Shown here in pieces: positions 7,159 to 14,087 of a stretch of 64,000 bases of DNA; within the stretch, counting starts at the first letter, position 1; each line of letters opens with the position of its first letter. Source of the DNA: Nitratireductor indicus C115 (GTDB taxonomy: Bacteria > Pseudomonadota > Alphaproteobacteria > Rhizobiales > Rhizobiaceae); assembly GCF_000300515.1 (NCBI RefSeq), contig NZ_AMSI01000014.1:1-64000 (forward strand). The letters are read 5' to 3'. The translations under genes and the position numbers were made by a program. The notes below the pieces were generated by a model, which saw only the letters and a list, made by a program, of their open reading frames with translations, ran no database searches and had not been told where the DNA came from.

Positions 7159-7817
7159 TTGACCCACCCCCATCTACTACCGTTCAGAACTCTCCAGATG
7201 TTGACTCTGGACACGCCAAATTTCTCGGCCAGATCGCGAGCAGTATGTGTCGCTCGCAGAGATCGGATTGCACGAACATCACTGACCGTGAGCTTAGAAT
7301 TTTTTACAGCCTCTCCACGGACAACAGTTCCATGAATCTTCTTGTCGGCTTCGTTCTCTTCGGGAGTAGCCCACCTAAGATGCTTTGGGTTGACGCATCC
7401 ACCGCTACCGTTCCCGCAGGAATGGGCGGCCTGATGTCGATCCGTTGGAGGAGGACCGAACACGTTGTTGCAGACAATATTGCCAGCCAGTGTGCTCCTC
7501 CGCTTGTAGGCAAAGACAGCATAGCCCTTCTGTTCACGCTGAAACGGCCATATCAGGCAATCGTCTCCTTCGTAGTTGAGAACGACGCGATAAAAGTAAT
7601 CGGCGGCTTCCCCCCAGTGAGCGCGCCTCTGAACAGAAGACGCCGGCCGGTCTTGGGTGACAGTGGATTTTCCAGATTTACTTGCGAGAGAGGCAGAGCC
7701 GCCGACCGGCTGACCCTGGATTTGACGCTCTTCCTGATAGATCGCGCTGGAAGCAGAAGCCCCGCCACGCTCCAGGGAATTGGTGTTGGGTTCGGAGGTC
7801 ACGCCGCGATACTCCAT
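7155..7817 (-). CDS. HNH endonuclease with C-terminal DNA-binding helices
   Basis: 220 residues. The HNH core is AAHSCGNGSGGCVNPKHL followed by RWATPEENEADK, typical of phage HNH/homing-type nucleases. The last 45 residues (KLTVSDVRAIRSL...ARDLAEKFGVSRVNIWRVL) form a helix-turn-helix like the NUMOD modules of homing enzymes. The first 60 residues are low-complexity and may not be translated if a later start is used. It lies inside the operon rather than splitting a gene. Confidence 0.82.
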   Translation of the reverse strand: MEYRGVTSEPNTNSLERGGASASSAIYQEERQIQGQPVGGSASLASKSGKSTVTQDRPASSVQRRAHWGEAADYFYRVVLNYEGDDCLIWPFQREQKGYAVFAYKRRSTLAGNIVCNNVFGPPPTDRHQAAHSCGNGSGGCVNPKHLRWATPEENEADKKIHGTVVRGEAVKNSKLTVSDVRAIRSLRATHTARDLAEKFGVSRVNIWRVLNGSRWGWVK

Positions 7818-7939
7818 AACCAGTCAATGACGCCGCGAACGGCGAGGATGATCAGAAACCACCCGAGTGCACCGGAAAGCGCTATGGCTGCGGCTATCGC
7901 TGCCGCGACAAGCATTTGGCGGGTGGTGTGGGGAGTCAT
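7799..7939 (-). CDS. Small phage membrane protein
   Basis: 46 residues from the ATG at 7939 (GGGAG upstream). Residues 9-42 are almost continuously hydrophobic, enough for one long or two short membrane passes. It overlaps the HNH gene start by 19 bases. The frame is open to 8116, but the extension crosses the divergent gene at 8027. Function unknown. Confidence 0.55.
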   Translation of the reverse strand: MTPHTTRQMLVAAAIAAAIALSGALGWFLIILAVRGVIDWLWSIAA

Positions 7940-8026
7940 GCGGCCGCTCCCATGGATGGACGCTCCTTCCCGCCGTGCGCATGATGGGAGTGCATGATTC
8001 CAACATGGGACGAGAAGGAGCGAACT

Positions 8027-8263
8027 ATGAAATTGGAACTCGAAACGATGGGTTTCGACCGGGAAGACACCGGCAACTGGTTTGCGGAGTTCACAGTGAG
8101 AGGCGAGCAGAACCAAGAGGTGCTCCGCTTCTCGGAAGCGGTCTTTGCCGGGAAGAACGGAAACGAGACACAGCGATACCAGGACTTCCCGGCCAAAGAG
8201 GCCATGGAGAAGCTTTTCGCAAAAGCCAAAGACCGATTAAGAAAAGCTGCAGAGTCCATCTAA
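8027..8263 (+). CDS. Small phage protein on the opposite strand
   Basis: 78 residues, MKLELETMGFDREDTGNWF. AAGGAG lies seven bases before the ATG; an in-frame ATG at 7994 is possible but lacks a clear ribosome site. The protein is acidic and mixed alpha/beta with a helical end (KEAMEKLFAKAKDRLRKA). It sits alone on the plus strand between leftward genes and ends tail-to-tail with the 8260 gene, overlapping by four bases. Its expression may be separate from the lytic operon. Confidence 0.6.
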   Translation: MKLELETMGFDREDTGNWFAEFTVRGEQNQEVLRFSEAVFAGKNGNETQRYQDFPAKEAMEKLFAKAKDRLRKAAESI

Positions 8264-8520
8264 GCCTCCACATTGTACCGGAGGCCGGATGCGAGACGGA
8301 TCATGCGGGCAATGTGCTCGCCTTCCGTCTCGCCCGGTGCCTTCCGAACGTCCGGAAGATCACCAAGGGCGGTGTACAGCGCACGTTTGAGCGTCGTGAG
8401 ATCACCCCGGCCAAGAAGATGCGGGAGGCTTTCGAGGGAAAAGGTCAGGCGCTCGGAGTTTACATCCAGCCCCATGACGAGGCATCCATTCGAGCTTTCG
8501 ATAAGATGTGCGATGCTCAT
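8260..8520 (-). CDS. Small phage protein in the early leftward operon
   Basis: 86 residues; the second gene after the Cro-like gene, starting inside its stop (ATGA). The sequence contains RLTFSLESLPHLLGRGDLTTLKRAL and reads like a helical regulator. No family recognised. CII-like function is possible from position only. Confidence 0.6.
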   Translation of the reverse strand: MSIAHLIESSNGCLVMGLDVNSERLTFSLESLPHLLGRGDLTTLKRALYTALGDLPDVRKAPGETEGEHIARMIRLASGLRYNVEA

Positions 8521-8765
8521 GCCGCGGCCTCTGGGCTTTGTGGGGCGGGGGTGGAGGGAAGGAAGTCATCAGCAGAAAGGTCAACGCCCTTCTTCCTTGC
8601 GGCATCCAGAAGCGCAGGAACGTGCTTGAACGGGATTACGCCTCCCGTTCCGCCCTTTTCCTTGGCGCGAGACCAATTCGACACACGGGTGCGGTGAACG
8701 CCTGCGATTTCCGCAACTACGCTCGGTCCACCCAGGTTCTTGATGATTGACTGTGCAGGTTCCAT
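8517..8765 (-). CDS. Cro-like helix-turn-helix repressor
   Basis: 82 residues. Residues 6-30 (SIIKNLGGPSVVAEIAGVHRTRVSNW) are a YdaS/Cro-type helix-turn-helix where the recognition helix reads RTRVSNWSR. The gene is the first of the leftward operon and faces the repressor gene, as cro does in lambdoid phages. Its promoter ends just before the ATG, so the mRNA may be leaderless (see the 8773-8800 feature). The last 15 residues are Pro/Ala-rich. Confidence 0.8.
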   Translation of the reverse strand: MEPAQSIIKNLGGPSVVAEIAGVHRTRVSNWSRAKEKGGTGGVIPFKHVPALLDAARKKGVDLSADDFLPSTPAPQSPEAAA

Positions 8766-8772
8766 GTCCGCG

Positions 8773-8816
8773 ATTGTAGCGATTTTAGAAACATCTGCAA
8801 CAAAATTCGTAGCGAA
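8773..8816. promoter_or_regulatory. Repressor/Cro divergent control region
   Basis: Reading leftward, -35 TTGCAG (8800-8795) and -10 TACAAT (8778-8773) are 16 bases apart. The -10 sits in the operator ATCGCTACAAT. The predicted transcript start falls at or next to the ATG at 8765. A second operator copy, GTAGCGAA, is at 8809-8816 inside the small palindrome TTCG-TAG-CGAA. The repressor's own promoter could not be assigned with confidence. This pattern matches two further sites in the element. Confidence 0.7.
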
Positions 8817-8859
8817 TACAGAAAATGCGCTTTCTTCTGGTTCACGCTATGGATTTTGG

Positions 8860-9432
8860 ATGTTGTCCAGATGGCTACAAGAAGCGCTCGAAGCGTCCGG
8901 TGTCTCGCAATCCGAACTGTCGCGTCGGTTGACGGAGGCGCTTGGCCGCTCGATTGATCGCGCGGCAGTGAACAAGATGGCAAAGGGCACGCGGGCGATT
9001 GCTGGCGATGAACTCATTGCCATCCAGACAATTACCGGCATGGAAGCGCCGAGTGAAATTCAAGTCCCTCTCAAGGGACGTGTAGGTGCGGGTCAGCAGG
9101 TCGAAGCAATCGACAACGGCGACATTGATACAGTACCGGCTCCCCGAGATTCAAAGCCTGGGACTGTCGCCGTCGAGGTATCCGGGACATCCATGTTCCC
9201 CGCCTTGGAAGACGGGTATTTGTTATACTATTCCAAGCAGCTTCCGCCGGCGGAAATGGTGAACAGACGCGCGGTCGTGCAACTCGCAGATGGTCGTATC
9301 TTCGTGAAGATCGTTCGGCCAGGTTCTTCGCCTGATGTGTGGACGCTGCAAAGCGTGAACGCATTGTTCGAGGACATGAACGATCAGATTGTCGAGTGGG
9401 CCGCTCCTATCGATTGGATCCGGCCTCGATAA
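8860..9432 (+). CDS. Phage repressor with S24/LexA-type autocleavage domain
   Basis: 190 residues from the ATG at 8860. The N-terminal helix-turn-helix covers about residues 2-60 (LEASGVSQSELSRRLTE). The C-terminal S24 domain has VSGTSMFPALEDG with the probable nucleophile Ser111, the probable base Lys150 in RIFVKIV, and an Ala77-Gly78 pair in RVGAGQ as candidate cleavage site. RecA-stimulated self-cleavage on DNA damage is the family expectation. The frame is open back to 8740, across the Cro start, so the later ATG is chosen even though no strong ribosome site precedes it. Confidence 0.9.
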   Translation: MLSRWLQEALEASGVSQSELSRRLTEALGRSIDRAAVNKMAKGTRAIAGDELIAIQTITGMEAPSEIQVPLKGRVGAGQQVEAIDNGDIDTVPAPRDSKPGTVAVEVSGTSMFPALEDGYLLYYSKQLPPAEMVNRRAVVQLADGRIFVKIVRPGSSPDVWTLQSVNALFEDMNDQIVEWAAPIDWIRPR

Positions 9433-9444
9433 TGGGGGAATTCT

Positions 9445-10056
9445 ATGCGTGGGATTTTCGTTGGCATGGTCGCTATGGCTGCGACTTGCGCGCCGGGGTT
9501 TGCGGCCGGAGAAGGCTGCATCCAAATTTCAAACGATCTGGATCGATTGGCTTGCTACGATAAAGCGCTTGGACGGACACCAGAACAAAAGGTTGAGCCG
9601 GCTGCAAAAGGCAATTGGTCGGTCACGTCCGAAACGTCCAAACTCACCGATCAGACAAATGTTTTCCTCCGCGTGGAGTCCAACGAAGCGGTCAATTGCG
9701 GATGGAACAGAGGCGGGAAAGTAACGCTCTACGTGCGCTGCGTTGAAAATAAGACCGGACTGATATTCGCCACCGGCTGCCATATGACGTCCAGCCAGTA
9801 CAACGACTATGGTGACGTTACCTATCGCCTGGATGATGAGAAGGCGAAGACCGTTGGAATGCAAGAATCGACCAACAATCGATCGCTGGGTCTTTGGAGT
9901 GGCGGGCGCTCTATCCCGGTCATCAAGCAGATGTTCGGCAGGTCGCAGATGGTTGTGAGGATGACGCCATATGGCGAAAACCCTTTCACCGCAACCTTTG
10001 ACATCACCGCGTTGGAAGAATCCATCAAGCCTTTGCGGAAAGCCTGCAACTGGTAA
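9445..10056 (+). CDS. Secreted VasI/TagO-like protein
   Basis: 203 residues with a signal peptide (MRGIFVGMVAMAATCAPGFAA) and a periplasmic domain. The domain starts DRLACYDKAL and ends with a LRKACNW tail. The arrangement matches VasI/TagO-type proteins known next to type VI secretion genes, but here it follows a phage repressor by 12 bases. GGGGGAA precedes the ATG. In a lysogen it is likely expressed with the repressor, so a role in superinfection exclusion or envelope change is possible; this is inference from position. Confidence 0.7.
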   Translation: MRGIFVGMVAMAATCAPGFAAGEGCIQISNDLDRLACYDKALGRTPEQKVEPAAKGNWSVTSETSKLTDQTNVFLRVESNEAVNCGWNRGGKVTLYVRCVENKTGLIFATGCHMTSSQYNDYGDVTYRLDDEKAKTVGMQESTNNRSLGLWSGGRSIPVIKQMFGRSQMVVRMTPYGENPFTATFDITALEESIKPLRKACNW

Positions 10057-10069
10057 GGGATGACACCCC

Positions 10070-10351
10070 ATGACCGACAAGCTCTCTGCCCAACTGATGG
10101 AATCTGCCGATAGGCTGGAAGAGCTTTCGCGCTCCGAAATCCAGGTTTTGCTCCGCCGGGCTGCGCTTCGCCTCGACGGTCGCATGGTGCCGGTCGGCTA
10201 TGTCACGCTGATACCGGAAGCTTCCGAAATGGTCGATGAGTTTGCGAAAGAGCACGACCTGAACATGGATGAGGCGGTCAACTCCATCCTGATCGATTGG
10301 GGAATCTCGGCTGGAATGATCGAGGTCGATGATCTGGATGATGAGGATTAG
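10070..10351 (+). CDS. Hypothetical protein of the lysogenic operon
   Basis: 93 residues, acidic, with a predicted helix near residues 13-33 (RLEELSRSEIQVLLRRAALRL) and an acidic tail (EVDDLDDED). It follows the VasI-like gene by 13 bases and precedes the HEPN gene by two. Similar short proteins occur in rhizobial phages by memory. No function assigned. Confidence 0.65.
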   Translation: MTDKLSAQLMESADRLEELSRSEIQVLLRRAALRLDGRMVPVGYVTLIPEASEMVDEFAKEHDLNMDEAVNSILIDWGISAGMIEVDDLDDED

Positions 10352-10353
10352 GG

Positions 10354-10779
10354 TTGAGCCATCCTCAGTCGATTACAGATTGGCTTGCGTTATGCCGCCA
10401 ACACGAGCGAGCAGCGATGGCAATCGTCGAAGACAAAAAGGCTTGCGCGCAAGCAGTTCAACATGCTGGGTTTGCTGTTGAATGCGCGCTGAAGGCCTAT
10501 ATTTGGCACCAGGAACGGTTCAATCAATGGCCCTCAAGAGAAGCCCGCCCAGATTTGTATACCCATAGCCTTGTGACATTGCGGACCGTAGCCGGAATTA
10601 AAGTGGACCCCACGGAACCCTCTGCACCACATTGGCATATCATGCTACAATGGAACCGAAATCAGGGTTATGACCCTAGACCGATGCCCCGGAAAGTCGC
10701 TCGTTCATATGTGGATGCCGCTTTTGGGGCGGATGGAGTTGCAACATGGCTGCGCCAGAAATTGACGAAAAGTTCTTAG
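10354..10779 (+). CDS. HEPN-domain protein
   Basis: 141 residues starting at a TTG two bases after the previous stop. HAGFAVECALKAYIW matches the helix of HEPN proteins (usual form AxExALKA), and RPDLYTHSL gives the R-x5-H spacing (Arg65, His71) of catalytic HEPN RNases. HEPN proteins act as toxins or RNA-cleaving effectors in defence and toxin-antitoxin pairs. There is no nucleotidyltransferase partner; instead a gene of unknown family overlaps its end by 34 bases. It is cleanly placed in the lysogenic operon. Activity needs testing. Confidence 0.7.
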   Translation: MSHPQSITDWLALCRQHERAAMAIVEDKKACAQAVQHAGFAVECALKAYIWHQERFNQWPSREARPDLYTHSLVTLRTVAGIKVDPTEPSAPHWHIMLQWNRNQGYDPRPMPRKVARSYVDAAFGADGVATWLRQKLTKSS

Positions 10780-11249
10780 CCGCCGGTCGCGAATATGGCG
10801 ATGCGTTGATCGCGCTTGGTCTCGACCCGCATGCCCTTTTTTGGGCATTCGACAAGACCGAGAAGCGACATGTGCTGGTCCTAGTTACAGACTTCTTCGA
10901 CTACACCGGCCCTCTTGAAATCTCAAAACAGTTGCTCAGGGCCTACAACGCATCGATCACTCCCAAGGAGATTGATCCTTTCGTAGTGAGGCTGCACAGC
11001 ATCCATCAGTCAATTAGTGAGCGCTATGTTGGCGCTGCACTGTCTGATGGGACATTTCATGTTTGGGACAAGAACATGAACCCCAAACATGTCCCGCCAG
11101 GGGCTCGCGTTGAATATTTCGACATTGGAGATCTAACGCTCAAGCCAGAATGGACGATCAAAGCCAGGAGCCTTCAGACTCGAAATTCAGTAGAGATCGG
11201 AAGGAAGTGGAAACGCTTCGTCAGGAACGTTGACAAGATTGCCGCATAA
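10746..11249 (+). CDS. Partner of the HEPN gene, unknown family
   Basis: 167 residues beginning MAAPEIDEKFLAAGREYGDAL. The core includes LVTDFFDYTGPLEISKQLLRAYNAS and KEIDPFVVRLHSIHQSISERYVG; the latter half includes a conserved-looking YFDIGDLTLKPEWTIKARS. No signal peptide or membrane segment. The 34-base overlap with the HEPN gene implies coupling. It could be an antitoxin, regulator or effector partner; I do not recognise it. A strong terminator follows ten bases after the stop. Confidence 0.65.
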   Translation: MAAPEIDEKFLAAGREYGDALIALGLDPHALFWAFDKTEKRHVLVLVTDFFDYTGPLEISKQLLRAYNASITPKEIDPFVVRLHSIHQSISERYVGAALSDGTFHVWDKNMNPKHVPPGARVEYFDIGDLTLKPEWTIKARSLQTRNSVEIGRKWKRFVRNVDKIAA

Positions 11250-11258
11250 TCAGGGCAG

Positions 11259-11283
11259 CCCCGCTCCGGCGGGGTTTTCTTTT
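11259..11283 (+). terminator. Terminator of the repressor/HEPN operon
   Basis: CCCCGC at 11259-11264 pairs with GCGGGG at 11269-11274 across TCCG, followed by TTTTCTTTT. It ends the rightward lysogenic transcript after the 10746 gene. Confidence 0.9.
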
Positions 11284-11709
11284 GCCCCTCCCTTCTCAAT
11301 CTCCCCTTTCCTACAGAGAAAAACCTTCAACGTATGAGCTATCTCTACGTCTGAGATTATCTTGGTTCTGAATGATGGAGAGCCAGGAGCCCGAACATAG
11401 GAGGACTAAGCCCCGTGCTCTGAGAGCATCCGAGGTTAGCCCCTATGCTGGACGATTCTGAACGACCGAGCCGCCTATCGCCCTTCCGAGTTGGTCATAA
11501 CCAGCGCCAACCCTCGACCTCACTTTTTCGTTGCCTCTGGCAAGGCCACGGCGGACTCCCCTTCGGTCTTTCGGAGTGGGGATTGCACTTTGTCCGCGCC
11601 CTGTGGTATGCATAAGCCACTGCTTATGTGACCCGAGAGCGCCACAGTCTTCAACCTTCCGCTCTCGTTATCGCCCCGGCCAGCAAATCGCTGCCGGGGC
11701 TTTTCTTTT
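11284..11709 (+). ncRNA. Structured non-coding region between two terminators
   Basis: About 390 bases without a credible protein gene separate the terminator ending at 11283 from another at 11673-11709. Pairings include ATCTC/GAGAT (11341/11353); the nested hairpin CATAGG/CCTATG (11396-11401/11442-11447) enclosing CTAA/TTAG (11406/11436) and GTGCTC/GAGCAT (11415/11424); and CTGTGG/CCACAG (11601/11642) enclosing CATAAGC/GCTTATG (11611/11622). I infer a phage small or large structured RNA. No promoter could be fixed, and there is no match to a named RNA family that I can state. Confidence 0.4.
11673..11709 (+). terminator. Terminator after the structured region
   Basis: GCCCCGGC at 11673-11680 pairs perfectly with GCCGGGGC at 11693-11700 over a 12-base loop, followed by TTTTCTTTT. 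It lies just upstream of the rightward early promoter, insulating it from upstream transcription. Confidence 0.9.
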
Positions 11710-11726
11710 CGCGCATGTTTTTCGGC

Positions 11727-11792
11727 TTGTCAAATTTTGTTTCTTAAATCGCTACAATCCGATTGACAGGTCGTAGCGATAAGCGCTACAGT
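11727..11792 (+). promoter_or_regulatory. Rightward early promoter with repressor operators
   Basis: TTGACA at 11763-11768 and TACAGT at 11787-11792 are spaced by 18 bases. The spacer holds GTAGCG-ATAAG-CGCTAC (11773-11789), a perfect palindrome. Just upstream, ATCGCTACAAT (11748-11758) is identical to the operator/-10 of the Cro promoter on the other strand. TTGTCA at 11727 with that TACAAT would be a second promoter at a poor 20-base spacing. This is the lambda pL-like control point for the recombination/integration operon. Confidence 0.75.
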
Positions 11793-11846
11793 CATTTCCA
11801 TCACCACCTTGGATCACCCGATCCCTGAAACGGAGATGGAGAGCAG

Positions 11847-12221
11847 ATGGCCTACACCACAAAGTCAGCATTGCACCTAGCCCTTTGGGAAGGCGGCGGC
11901 GAAGTCGAGGTTGAGGCCGTCATCACTTTCACGGTGACGAAGTTTTCCCCCGCTACGCACGAGCAGCCAGAAGAGCCGCCGATGGCGGAGGTGTCGGACT
12001 TCCGCATTCGAAAGCCCAAGACAGGCGAATGGTTGGCCTGCCCTGCGTGGATATCTGACGCATTCGAGAGCGACGACAGTTTCATGGATTGGCTCGTCTC
12101 GGAAGCTCAGGAGCAGAACGCATATGCAGAAGAATGCGCTGCCGAAGCCTCACGCGAAGAGCGCCATCTGCTCGAAAACGAGGAAATGGCCCGTCACTTT
12201 GAAAAGCACCCGCACGGATAA
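11847..12221 (+). CDS. First gene of the rightward operon, hypothetical
   Basis: 124 residues, MAYTTKSALHLALWEGGGEVEVE; acidic, with a helical, Glu-rich second half. GGAGA precedes the ATG. Its leading position after the strong promoter suggests an early regulator or host-takeover factor, but no family is recognised. Confidence 0.7.
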   Translation: MAYTTKSALHLALWEGGGEVEVEAVITFTVTKFSPATHEQPEEPPMAEVSDFRIRKPKTGEWLACPAWISDAFESDDSFMDWLVSEAQEQNAYAEECAAEASREERHLLENEEMARHFEKHPHG

Positions 12222-12285
12222 GCGCTCCGGTCAGGGGCGTCAGCGCCCCATTCCCGAACGCTTTTCACAACGAAGGATGAAGGCA

Positions 12286-12708
12286 ATGAACGCCTACAGC
12301 CGAACAGCAGTCGAGCTTGCAGCGGCCATCGGATTTGACCCGGAGAACATCGTGGTTGTTCGTCGCCGTCTGGCGGACGCGATTGATCTCTATGACAACG
12401 AGGATGGCTTGAGCCGTGACATTGCGGTCGAGGCGATCATCGGCAAGCGCCCCGCGTTCTGGACCACCGCCAAGTATCACAGCGCCATTGCCTGCGAACT
12501 GGTGAACGACGCCAATCGCACGTCTCTCGAAGAAGCCATGGAGAATATTCCGGCGCATCGGCGTGCTGATATGGCCCGGTATCTCGATACGCTGGTTCCT
12601 CTGAACCGCCTCGCGGCCAATGAGCTTTCAGAAGCCTATGAGACCGTCGCAGGAACCTTTCGCGATTGCTCGGAGCTTGAGAGCCGTCGCATTCGGAGGG
12701 CCGCATGA
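12286..12708 (+). CDS. Hypothetical phage protein
   Basis: 140 residues from the ATG at 12286 (AAGGA eight bases upstream); another ATG at 12277 and a longer open frame exist. Mostly helical (SRTAVELAAAIGFDPENIVVVRRRLADAIDLY). It ends with the ATGA overlap into the 60-residue gene. Function unknown. Confidence 0.65.
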   Translation: MNAYSRTAVELAAAIGFDPENIVVVRRRLADAIDLYDNEDGLSRDIAVEAIIGKRPAFWTTAKYHSAIACELVNDANRTSLEEAMENIPAHRRADMARYLDTLVPLNRLAANELSEAYETVAGTFRDCSELESRRIRRAA

Positions 12709-12887
12709 CCTCCCTCCCCCTGAGCATCAAGCGCGCCACCCTCTTACACGAGGAATCCAAGGCGCTCCGGCGGTCGATGGTCTTGATCGACGCGCATCAA
12801 TTCAAACTCGCGAACGAGTTCAAGGAAGCTGCCGACAGTTTCCGAAATGCTCGGCTCGCGCTTGAGAACGAGAGGGCAGCATCATGA
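12705..12887 (+). CDS. Small hypothetical phage protein
   Basis: 60 residues, strongly helical and charged (IKRATLLHEESKALRRSM). Coupled by ATGA overlaps to both neighbours. Too short for a family call. Confidence 0.55.
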   Translation: MTSLPLSIKRATLLHEESKALRRSMVLIDAHQFKLANEFKEAADSFRNARLALENERAAS

Positions 12888-13120
12888 ACCCCCGCGATTT
12901 CCACAACGCCTTGCGCATCGTTCACTGCCTTGGCCTAACGGATCTGCAATCCGCCGGCGTGGTCGATGAAAACTGGGGCACTCCCGAAGCGAGCAATCGC
13001 GATCAGATTGCAGCGTTCTTCGATGACCGCTTCACCGAAATTCTCCGCATGCCAGACGCGAACTTCGACCGGCTTTGCAAGCTGATCGAGAGCCGCCAGC
13101 CGAGCAGGAGGGCAGCATGA
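12884..13120 (+). CDS. Small hypothetical phage protein
   Basis: 78 residues, MNPRDFHNALRIVHCLG; helical, acidic centre. It starts inside the previous stop and its own stop overlaps the next start (ATGA). No function known. Confidence 0.6.
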   Translation: MNPRDFHNALRIVHCLGLTDLQSAGVVDENWGTPEASNRDQIAAFFDDRFTEILRMPDANFDRLCKLIESRQPSRRAA

Positions 13121-13983
13121 GCAAGACACAATATGAGGTCGGTCGCGCCTACTGGCTGCGGGATGGCCGCGAGGTCGAGTACCTGGGCCGAATAGATGAT
13201 GGAAAGCATGTCGTTGCTCCAACCATCGAACTGGAAACGTATGAAGGATATGAGGTCGGTCGTGGACATGCCGAATTCACTTCGGAGCTATTCACCAAGC
13301 CACCGGTTGAAAAGCGTAGTGAGCAGATCGCGTCTCTTCAAGCGGAAGTCCGCGGTCTGGAAAACCGCAAAAACAAGCTCTACTCGGAATGCCTCCATTC
13401 GGAACGCGATACTCGCGCCCGTCTGGACCGGTTGAAGAAGTTCGAAGGGCTGGAACGGATCGAGGAATTCGTTGAAGGACGGATCACCCATGTAGTGATC
13501 GAGTCCTATGGCGACACGGTCTATGATGTTCTGCCGCTTGGTGATCTACAGCAGTACGACTGTGGCTACAGCCGGAAGCCTGAAGGCGTAAGGCTCATCA
13601 GCCTGTTCGGGCTGGCCAACGGCGACCTTCAATGGAAAGTCAATCAGTGGAGAGATGAAAGCGGCACTTGGAGGGTCATTCTCCCGTGCATCTCCGAAGA
13701 TGACGCCCGCGAGAAACGACGCGACCTCATCCAGAAAGGTCTTGCCGAACATTGGGCGGAATACATGCCGCCGAGAGGGTGGCAATTTCTTCGCTTCGCT
13801 GCTGCGGCGATTACGGAAGGCATCGAGCTTTCCGCCGATCAGAATAAAGCATACTGCGCCGCAATGGAGAAGGCCCGCGAACAGCAGCGTGAAAACCTGA
13901 TCAAGGAAATCGCAGACCGGCAGATGCGCCTTGACGCCCTTTCCAATTCAGAAACGGAAACGCGCAAGGCGACCAATGCTTAG
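13117..13983 (+). CDS. Hypothetical phage protein with central coiled coil
   Basis: 288 residues from the ATG at 13117, which overlaps the preceding stop; the frame is open to 13075. Residues about 60-115 form a charged coiled coil (QIASLQAEVRGLENRKNKLY). A mixed alpha/beta segment follows (HVVIESYGDTVYDVLPLGD). No catalytic motif recognised. Confidence 0.65.
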   Translation: MSKTQYEVGRAYWLRDGREVEYLGRIDDGKHVVAPTIELETYEGYEVGRGHAEFTSELFTKPPVEKRSEQIASLQAEVRGLENRKNKLYSECLHSERDTRARLDRLKKFEGLERIEEFVEGRITHVVIESYGDTVYDVLPLGDLQQYDCGYSRKPEGVRLISLFGLANGDLQWKVNQWRDESGTWRVILPCISEDDAREKRRDLIQKGLAEHWAEYMPPRGWQFLRFAAAAITEGIELSADQNKAYCAAMEKAREQQRENLIKEIADRQMRLDALSNSETETRKATNA

Positions 13984-14080
13984 CGCCCTCCTCCCCTTTC
14001 TTTCGCACCCCACGGCCCGCGCCATTGTCATGATCGTGCTTTGCGCGGCGGTCACCGGGTTCTTTGAGACACCGCACTGA
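13976..14080 (+). CDS. Short single-pass membrane peptide
   Basis: 34 codons: MLSALLPFLSHPTARAIVMIV, then a hydrophobic stretch to FFETPH. It overlaps the end of the previous gene by eight bases and fills the gap before the next. No clear ribosome site, so it may be coupled. Function unknown. Confidence 0.4.
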   Translation: MLSALLPFLSHPTARAIVMIVLCAAVTGFFETPH

Positions 14081-14087
14081 GGATTGA

